Shown here in pieces: positions 56,580 through 64,000 of a stretch of DNA of 64,000 nucleotides. The DNA lies in assembly GCA_035610835.1 (NCBI GenBank), contig CM069454.1:65556520-65620519 (forward strand). Direction: 5' to 3'. A program made the position numbers and the translations under genes. This DNA comes from Ophiura sarsii. Its lineage: Eukaryota > Echinodermata > Ophiuroidea > Amphilepidida > Ophiuridae. The notes under the pieces are model-generated. The model made no database searches, was not told the origin of the DNA, and saw only the letters and a program-made list of their open reading frames with translations. The stretch's first letter is position 1. Every line of letters starts with the position of its first letter.

Positions 56580-58924
56580 TAAGTGCTCAACAAAAGAAAG
56601 TCGTACACTTTGTTTTGGTCAATTAAAGTAACTTTTGATTGTATTTTTACAAAACAGGCTAGGTAGACATGTGGATGAATCTTTTAGACACATTTTGATA
56701 CCAAACATAGTACCTAGCAACAAAGCTAAACCATGATTAGCGCCATTTAAAGAAGATAAGTCCCTTTTCAAAAGTCACATTTTCAATTACTTACACGGGA
56801 GGAAAATGGTTGTGTTCGAGGTTCACCCCGTGTGTGACACTGTTATTAATGGGGCCCTCACATGTATCCGTGTGAGCTGAGCGGCCCCTTACCGTGTGAA
56901 AAATGGGTGTGGACGGCGGCACACACGGTGGGCCGTTTCCCGTCCGTTGAACACGTTCAGGGGACTTTACCGGCCACCGGAGTTTTGAACATGCTCAAAA
57001 CTCCTGGCGGGTGAGTAAAAGCGGCGGCGAACGATGAGAGCCCGGTATGAAGACGGTATAAGGACGGCGCGCCCGTTCGCACCCGTTTCGCACCCGTTTC
57101 GCACTCGTTTCGCGCCCATTCGCAGGGCGGTGATGGACAGTGGTGGTGAACGTCGACCATCTTAGCGACGGACTGCGAATGGCCGCATGCAGCCTATAAC
57201 CGTTCGCGGAACGGACTCTCAGCAGGCATGTTGCAACTCTCTAAATGTAAAAGAGCTAAAACTCACTCTTTCGAGAGATCTAGGAGGAACAGCTCTTTTT
57301 TTGGAGTGAAGTTCACTCTTAAAAGAGCGATTTTCACTCTAAAAAGAGTTAAACTCACTCTGAAAAGAGTGGAAATCACTCTTAAAAGAGTGACAAATCA
57401 CTCTGAAAAGAGTAAACTTCACTTCTTAGAAGAGCCGTCCCTCCTAAAGCTCTCGAAAGAGTGAGGTTTAGCTCTTTTACATTTAGAGAGATAGATGTTG
57501 GTCGTACGAATTCCGGAATGCAAATGAAGCGGCGAGCTTGAGCGCTCAGCTTGAAAAGGGCGGTTTGATGATGTAATCAAGACGTTTCGGCCGGTACCCA
57601 GGCGTTTCGACCGGTTAGGAACCGGTATGGTGGTGGTATGCACACGGTGAGGACACGGTGAGAACGGTAAGCTAGAACTGTATGAGGCCGGTGATCCGGT
57701 GAGAACCCGGGACAGACCCGGTGTAGAACGGTATGGACCGAGGACCCGGTGTGGAGCTGTTATGCACCCGGTAAGAACGGTAAGCTAGCAATGTATGAGG
57801 ACGATGAGCCCGGTACCCGACCGGTGAGGACCCGGTATAGACCCTGTATATAACGTTATGGACCCGGTGGCCACAACAAAAGACTAATGCGCCCGTTGAC
57901 ATTTTTTACTGATTGTTTGGACTCTGTTGTTTTTCTATTAGACGGTATTAGGTGGCCGCCTGTATACCATTACCGCCCTGCGAACGGGCGCGAAACGGGT
58001 GTGCCGTCTTTATACCGTCCTCAAACCGGGCTCTCACCGTTTGCCGCCGCTTTTACTCACCCGGCAGGAAACGGCAGGAGTTTTGAGCATGCTCAAACTT
58101 CCTGCCGGGCGCGGATGGCCGGCAATGTCCCCGGCAACGTGTTCAACGGACGGGACGGCCCACCGTGTGACATCACCGTGTGCCGCCGTCTGCACCAATT
58201 TGTCACACGGTAATGGGCCGGCCACACACGGATACATGTAAGTACAAATGTATTTTACAGACATTCCCGGAATGTGAGCGAAGCGGCGAGCTTGAGCGCT
58301 CAGCTAATATACAGGGCAGTTTGATGACGTTATCAAGGCGGTTCGGTCGGTACCCAAGCGTTTCGGCCGGTGATGACCTGGTGAGGAGGTGGGTTATGAG
58401 CCCGGTTCCAGGCCGATAAGGACCCGGTATAGAACAGTATGAACCCGGTGACAAAAAAAAAATCAATGCGGCCGTTGCCATGTTTTGCTGATTGTTCACC
58501 GTGTTGGACTCTGTTGTTTTTCTATAAGACGGTAAGGGGCCGCCCAGCTCACACGGATACATGTGAGGGCCCCATAACCAGGATTGACTGGCGGGCAATC
58601 GATCACACAGTTCAGCCGTGTATACTACCCTACACTTAGTGAGCGGGGTATTTGATTCCGAACATAAAGGGCATTATGTGCTTGTTAACAATTAGTGTTT
58701 TCTTCCGCGTAGTGTATTGAAAATGTGACTTTTGAAAAGTGACTAATTTTCTATAAATAGTGCTAATCATGGTTTATCTTTGTTATAAGGTGTTATGTTT
58801 GGTATCAAAATGTGCCCAAAAGATTCATCCAAATGTCTATCTAGCCTGTTAGTTAAGGAAATAATCGAAAGTTACTTTAAATGACCTAAACAAAGTGTAC
58901 GACTTTCTTTTGTTGAGCACTTTA
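56580..58924. mobile_element. Foldback MITE (AAGTGCTCAAC ends) containing a PIF/Harbinger-like MITE
   Basis: Same family as 54231-54709. The left arm AAGTGCTCAACAAAAGAAAG and the right arm ending TTTGTTGAGCACTTTA pair for about 200 bp. The inside is interrupted by the element at 56850-58574. Confidence 0.88.
56850..58574. mobile_element. PIF/Harbinger-like MITE, second copy (1.7 kb)
   Basis: The ends TGGGGCCCTCACATGTATCC and its inverse are flanked by TAA (56847-56849 and 58575-58577). It shares the GCGGCCCCTTACCGTGTG and CACTCT-hairpin interior with the copy at 32718-33868. It is longer, with many GACCCGGT / ACCGG words in the middle. Non-coding. Confidence 0.88.
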
Positions 58925-61012
58925 CATCACTTACACACGATAAAAAATGCGTTCAATCAAATGAAGGATGGCTGGATTGAGCGCGCCGTTCATGCCAGAC
59001 TGGTTCATGCAGACGATGCTGGCCACGATTTGCCTAACTTTGCAATTCGTATTGGTTTAGTGAGAATTTTCCTCGTATATAGACCTCCGCCTTCTAAGAA
59101 AAACAAACTGAAGGTGTCTGACTTCTTCCGCGACTTCTCAACCCTGATGGAATGCTTTCCCAACATCTCAACAAGTATTCTTGTAACAGGTGACTTTAAT
59201 TTTCATGTGGATGTTGATTCTGATTATACTGCTCGAAAATTTCTGAATCTGCTTGAATCAGCTGATCTCAAACAAACTGTCGATAGACCTACGCATAGAG
59301 ATGGCCATATACTTGATCTCCTGATCAGTCGTTATGATGATGATATTGTTACTGACTTTGATCTTGATTACAGTCTGCCATCAGATCATTTCGGTGTTTT
59401 GTGTAGACTTAAACTGTCAAAACCCACTACTACCAAAACCAAAGTCACTTCTCGGAAGCTTCGTAGTATAAATGTTGATGCATTCAAGCATGATATTATA
59501 TCTTCTCCGTTGCTCACAAAGCCATGCAATGATCTTCAAGACTCTGTCAATCAGTACAATGATGTCTTATGCAATATTATGCTTGACAAACATGCTCCGG
59601 AAATAACGCGTACTGTGATTCTAAGACCATGGTACTCTCAGGATCTTCACGAAGCAAAACGTGTGAAACGTAGAAGCGAAAGAGCGTGGAAAAAATCTGG
59701 ACTTGAGATCCACCGCCAAATTTTTCAAGAAGACTGTAAGAAATACAGGAATTTTCTCAGCAAAGCGAAGACGGATTTCTACAGAGTCGAAATTGCAAGC
59801 TGTGATTCACGTCAACTTTTTCGCAAAGTAGCTAGCATGTCTCATGGTTCATCTCGTCCCATTCGTCCTACTGGTGATGAACACGAAGTTGCGAATAGCT
59901 TTGCTAACTTTTTCAGTAACAAGATCAACAATATTCGTGAAGATATGGACAAAACACCGTCGGAAGATCTGTCTGTTGACATTTCTGATTCATGTGATAG
60001 CTCATTTTGTGTGTTCGCTCCTGTAACTGAAGATGATGTGCGCAAAATCATTATGAATGCTCCTACAAAATCATGTATGCTTGATTCGATACCTACATCA
60101 CTACTAAAGGATTGCATTGATGTTTTATTGTCTGTTATCACCAGTATTATTAATCGCTCCATTTCTACTGGTGAAGTACCATCTGCACTCAAAACCGCTC
60201 GGATAAAGCCAATTTTAAAGAAGTCCAACGCAGATCCTGAATATGTGAAGAACTATCGACCCGTCTCGAACTTGCCTTTCTTGTCCAAAATTCTTGAGCG
60301 TGTAGTATCTGCTCAAATGCAAGTGTATCTTGATGAAAACGAACTCCATAATGATCTTCAATCTGCGTACAGGCAACACCATTCGACAGAGACAGCATTA
60401 ATACGTGTCCAGAATGACCTTCTTCGCGCGGTTGATGAAAACAAGGAAGCGGTTCTAATATTGTTAGATCTTTCAGCTGCGTTCGACACCATTGATCATG
60501 AATTGATGTCAGCACGGCTCACGGATAGGTACGGTGTCACTGGAATTCCCCACAAATGGTTCAAGTCATATCTTTGTGATCGCGACCAGTCGGTTGTCAT
60601 TGGACAGACATTATCTCGGAAACAATCGCTTATCTATGGAGTACCTCAGGGATCAGTTATTGGTCCAATCCAATTTATCTTATACTCTGGTCCCATCCAA
60701 GATATTTTGAAGGCTCATGGAATTGAAGGAATGGTGTACGCAGATGACACACAATTGTATAAGGTGTTTGATCCTCCATCCCAGGCTGAGGCCATAGCAT
60801 CAATCGAAGCTTGTGTTACTGATATCAGATCTTGGGCAACGTCAAACAAACTCAAAATAAACGATGCAAAGACTGAGATTGTATACATCAGATCACGTTT
60901 TCATAATGACAGAGCTATTCCAAGTATCAAAATCGGGAACTCGGATATCAGACCTGTGGATGGTGTAAGAGATCTTGGTGTATTCATTGATCAGTTGATG
61001 GCCAGCTCATGA
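58925..61012 (+). pseudogene. LINE endonuclease end plus reverse transcriptase, ~700 codons open
   Basis: Endonuclease: SILVTGDFNFHVDVDSDYTA, PTHRDGHILDLLIS and LPSDHFGVLC (catalytic GDFN and SDH). Reverse transcriptase: PIRPTGDEHEVANSFANFFS, DSIPTSLLKD, NYRPVSNLPFLSKILERVV, YRQHHSTETALIRVQNDLL, VLILLDLSAAFDTIDHELM, YGVPQGSVIGPIQFILY and MVYADDTQLY (YADD at 60737-60748). All catalytic aspartates are kept. A short insertion near 61000 shifts the frame and ends this part. Confidence 0.95.
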
Positions 61013-61600
61013 TGTCAGATCACATTAAAAATGTGTGTCGCATGGCCCTTATTTCTTTACGGACTCTCGGTCAATTGCGCAAGTACATCGATCGTTCTAC
61101 AACCGAACGTTTAGTTCACGCGTTCATTTCATCGCGACTGGACAGTTGCAATTGTCTTCTTTATGGACTCCCGGATACAGACATTTTAAAGCTCCAACGC
61201 GTACAAAACTCGGCTGCACGCATGGTTACCGGTGCCAGAAGATGGGACCATGTGACGCCAATTTTAAAGGATTTACATTGGTTGCCAATCAGAAAGCGAA
61301 TTCTTTTTAAACTTCTCCTTGTTGTATATAAGTCCTTGCACAATCTTGCACCTACCTATATACATCAAACAACTCATCACACCTTACCATCCTTCACGGA
61401 CTTTAAGATCAAGATCCAAAGGGCTCCTTCAAGTACCACGTGCGGCCAGATCTGCTAAACGGACTTATGGCAGTAGAGCCTTTTTCATCGCTGCACCAAA
61501 GGAATGGAATGCTCTTCTCGAACATGTTCGACGTGCTACATCAGTGCAATCCTTCAAAACGTCATTGAAGACATATCATTTTTTAATTATATATGAATTG
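61009..61600 (+). pseudogene. LINE C-terminal region, shifted frames
   Basis: SDHIKNVCRMALISLRTLGQ, SSRLDSCNCLLYGLP, LQRVQNSAARMVTGARRWDH and LKDLHWLPIRKRILFKLLLV are the L2-type C-terminal blocks. A second shift near 61400 moves to the frame with RTYGSRAFFIAAPKEWNALL and FKTSLKTYHF. The product is not intact. Confidence 0.92.
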
Positions 61601-61771
61601 TGCATTGTAGACTGTGTTTGTATAATACTCATGCATTGTACATTATATTTCATTGTGTTAATGTACTGTGGTTTTTAATGATTACTTATTTATATTTGTA
61701 TGATAAGTTGTTGTTGTTGTATTTGTATAGCTTCCTTATTATGTTCTTATATTTTTTCATACATGTATGTT

Positions 61772-61808
61772 ATGCGCCTCGGGGTTGTGTTCACAACGTG
61801 AGGCGCAT
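61772..61808 (+). repeat. 3' hairpin of the L2-type LINE
   Basis: ATGCGCCTC and GAGGCGCAT pair over 9 bp, and GTTGTG / CACAAC make an inner 6-bp stem. L2-type elements carry a 3' hairpin followed by a short microsatellite that the reverse transcriptase recognises. Confidence 0.85.
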
Positions 61809-61849
61809 TATAAATACCCTTTTATTATTATTATTATTATTACGTAATC

Positions 61850-62229
61850 GCGAATACCCATCGAAAAATTCTAAATATCACATTCCTAGGTAGGCCTACA
61901 GCTAAATTAAATAATCCCAACAGCAATGGAATTGGATAACCAACTCCACTCTAAGTGTCCTTTCTTTTCACGTTTGCAAGTTAAATAACAGTTCTTGAAC
62001 ATGGCGGGTAATTTGAAATTAGTCACGTGTTTAGCTCGAAATTTCATTTTATACACCCCAATTTTGATGCGAAGTGGTATGGTAGAAAACGGATAGTCAT
62101 AGGCAATGATATATAATACTTGGACGATATTATGGCCTTATATTATACTTTCATGATTTTTAGGGAAATAACGATAATTTAAATAATTATTAGGTATAAA
62201 GTAATTGTTTGACATCCAAAGTACTCTTT
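61850..62229. other. Unassigned intergenic DNA
   Basis: AT-rich; nothing recognised. Confidence 0.5.
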
Positions 62230-62318
62230 CCAACCGTGGCCGCGCGGTCTAAGACATTGGCCTCTATATATTGTGAGACTTTTTTTTCGCGTGAGTTCGA
62301 ATCTCGCTGGGGTCACTT
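62230..62318 (+). tRNA. tRNA-like sequence, probably a pseudogene or SINE head
   Basis: TGGCCGCGCGGTCTAAGAC resembles the A-box/D-arm of a class II (Leu/Ser) tRNA, and GAGTTCGAATCTC is a perfect B box/T-arm. The anticodon arm does not fold well, a T(8) run interrupts the variable region, and the acceptor ends do not pair. No CCA or clear terminator follows. Confidence 0.4.
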
Positions 62319-62714
62319 TTACTTTTGTCTTATTTTTGTACCAAATGAGTTGTTTTATCAGTTAAACATTGGAAATTTAATTTATACTTATGTATGCAAA
62401 TGCCTTTTTTCCTCCGAAATAGCCTATAACATTTAAATTAATTGCAAAATAATATGAGAAATGTACGGCTTTTCAAGAGGCATGGCGAAGACGTATCCCG
62501 ACGATTTATTATTTTCTTTTCGTGTTGCTGGTGTGTTCTTACAAAACCAGCACGTGACCAGGGGTCTTGCCACAATGATTTTTCGTGACCAGCATCGTCT
62601 GGTTCATACTCAGTTCGAATTCACACCCTCTGTTGACGTAAATGCGCCAATTATGAATAACGAGATCGTGCTTTGAATTTAATCGCAGCCCCATAGAAAT
62701 CTAATTTACATAAC
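62319..62714. other. Unassigned DNA with one small open frame
   Basis: 62461-62676 is open for 71 codons but matches nothing I recognise and has no supporting context. Confidence 0.4.
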
Positions 62715-62855
62715 GAATACTTTTCTAAGCTAGGCTACCTCGGGGGCTACCTCGGAGGATAACCCTGGCCATTTGATATTGCAAGGATTCAATGCGTTTT
62801 GTATCGTTAATAGCACCACCAGGAACCCAGATAGCGGAGGCATAATTTATAGCCG
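62715..62855 (-). pseudogene. Scrap of a LINE reverse transcriptase C-terminus
   Basis: The - strand reads INYASAIWVPGGAINDTKRI then ESLQYQMARVILRG, matching the LxYASPVWxPxxxxxxxxLExxQxxAARxI block of LINE proteins. Only about 45 codons remain. Confidence 0.6.
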
Positions 62856-63484
62856 GTATACTAGGGTTTTCCATAACAAATCTCCATAATAAACCCTTTT
62901 GAAGTCATCTTGGCCATCGAGTAATATTTGAAAAGTCATTATTAGCTTGCTCAAATTAAATTGTTAAAAGTCTATTTATTAATTTGTTGATAAGAAAAGT
63001 TCATAATCTATTAGCTTGATTTGCTATGTATATTTTATATTTTATAATGTTTTGTCATAAAGTTTGTGGCAAGAAAATATTTGCGTATTGAAGGTTTTTG
63101 TGTGTTGAAATCAGGGCTGGATCTTAAGCTTTCTTGGTACCCAATTGCTTGGTACCACTACCAGCCAGTCGGGCAGGTAGCTTAAAAAAGTTACGCCCGA
63201 CAAGAAATTTACCTGCCCAAATTTGTTTCTCGATTCCCGACAAAAATGATACCATATATACAAATAAATGGTTGTTGTTGAAGTTGTTTTTATTAAACAA
63301 TAAGCATATACACAAATACTGGATGGATGTTTCATTATCATATCGTGTTTGTTTGTTTATTTGTTTGATAAGTTTACTCCTCCTCATCACTTTCACTTCG
63401 CATCCCTGGGGTCTGTCTATTGCTATCATTTGGCTCGGAGGGATGCGTGTATTTGGTTTTCGCTGGTGCTATGTGCTATTATAG

Positions 63485-63625
63485 TTTATTACACCTCATA
63501 AATATTCATGAACTTATCGTGGCAATTCATTGGCCAATTCCTATCACAAGTACTATTTCCCTAGGGCCCAGTTTTGACTATTTCCTACAACCTCATCCCC
63601 AGAGTCACAGTGAGGTGTAATAAAA
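63485..63625. repeat. Small inverted-repeat element
   Basis: TTTATTACACCTCA at the left faces TGAGGTGTAATAAA at the right, about 140 bp apart. Confidence 0.65.
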
Positions 63626-63654
63626 CAAATACTACATGCATGGTATGATCAGGG

Positions 63655-63770
63655 CAATAGAGCACACTATTTTCCCTCGGTACTGTATACGGGCCTATCA
63701 CCCCTCACCCTTCGGGTTCGGGGTGATATGCCCGTAGCCAGTACCCCGGAAAAATATTTTGCTCTATTTC
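63655..63770. repeat. Large imperfect hairpin
   Basis: TAGAGCA, TTTTCCCTCGGTACTG, ATACGGGC and TATCACCCC pair with GGGGTGATA, GCCCGTA, CAGTACCCCGGAAAA and TGCTCTA around a CCCTTCGGGTTCGGG tip. Confidence 0.8.
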
Positions 63771-64000
63771 CCCTCTACCATTTAGTATTTGTATACTATT
63801 TGGCCATCACGAGACAGTGACGTAACCGCGTATTCTACTTAAGTGCAGCAGATAACGCGCGCGCCTACTCGCGCTGGCGTATACATACGAGCGTTGAAAG
63901 GCGAAAGAGACATACGCGTGTTGCAAACATACAAGGATTTTTTTCTTCATATTATTTATTTCCTTTAAAAAAATCAATCAGACATTTTTAACAGCGTATT
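63771..64000. other. Window end, unassigned
   Basis: CG-rich patch near 63840-63900 (ACGCGCGCGCC), then AT-rich. Nothing recognised. Confidence 0.5.

Larger units (their letters stand above)
58925..61845 (+). mobile_element. L2/CR1-type LINE, 5'-truncated
   Basis: Starts at or near the right end of the MITE at 58924 and runs through endonuclease and reverse transcriptase to a 3' hairpin (61772-61808) and a TTA microsatellite (61821-61841), the tail style of L2 elements. The first part of the endonuclease is missing. Confidence 0.92.

Noticed and set aside
62461..62676. 71-codon open frame starting at ATG
   Set aside because: No recognisable motif, homologue or neighbouring exon; length is within chance expectation.

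Overview
The window is animal (metazoan) genomic DNA: AT-rich, intron-bearing, with GT-AG splice sites and very dense transposable elements of eukaryotic types (Ty3/Gypsy, DIRS, several non-LTR LINEs, hAT, PIF/Harbinger-like, TA- and TTAA-inserting MITEs, a tRNA-headed SINE). The recurring word TAGGCCTA, the mix of element types and the poly-G/poly-C tipped MITEs look to me like a marine invertebrate deuterostome (hemichordate, echinoderm or similar). That placement is a weak impression, not a demonstration.

One host gene is recognisable. Between 1749 and 23029 on the + strand lie eight exons of a member of the arthropod-type hemocyanin / prophenoloxidase superfamily (type-3 copper protein). 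They encode about 556 residues: the copper domain with all six copper-ligand histidines, and the complete C-terminal beta domain. The N-terminal domain, roughly 90 residues by comparison with family spacing, should lie left of the window. Six of the seven introns are phase 0, one appears to use a GC-AG pair, and two large introns (5261-15753 and 16526-22030) are packed with transposons.

Region by region. 1-5.3 kb: hemocyanin exons 1-4 with small MITEs. 5.3-15.75 kb: a giant intron holding a TTAA MITE and a half copy, a ~135-bp satellite split by a MITE, two arrays of a hairpin-forming 36-bp repeat joined by a perfect 33-bp inverted repeat, and an almost complete but broken Gypsy element with LTRs and a 5-bp target duplication. 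15.75-23 kb: exons 5-8, with a LINE split by a MITE, two further MITEs and a GATT microsatellite beside a splice acceptor. 23-28.9 kb: 66-bp and 41-bp tandem repeats, a SINE, and a hAT-type MITE whose empty site is also present. 28.9-37.6 kb: a nested tower made of an outer TTAA element, a 7.56-kb TA element carrying 14 copies of the word GTTTATTACGTTATC, and inside that a PIF/Harbinger-like MITE caught in a 1448-bp tandem duplication plus a TA (mariner-like) element. 39-41.2 kb: a hAT element with an exact 8-bp target duplication and a poly-G MITE. 45.2-52.2 kb: a DIRS-type (tyrosine recombinase) retrotransposon split by a LINE and by an L2-like fragment. 52.2-53.1 kb: a cluster of large palindromes. 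54.2-58.9 kb: nested MITEs, including the empty site of the 7.56-kb element. 58.9-61.85 kb: a long L2/CR1-type LINE with its 3' hairpin and TTA tail. 61.9-64 kb: a tRNA-like sequence, a LINE scrap and hairpins.

Apart from the hemocyanin gene I see no host protein-coding gene. The three nested insertions with matching empty sites inside the same window let element ends and target duplications be read directly. All calls come from reading the sequence and translations by eye; no search was run.
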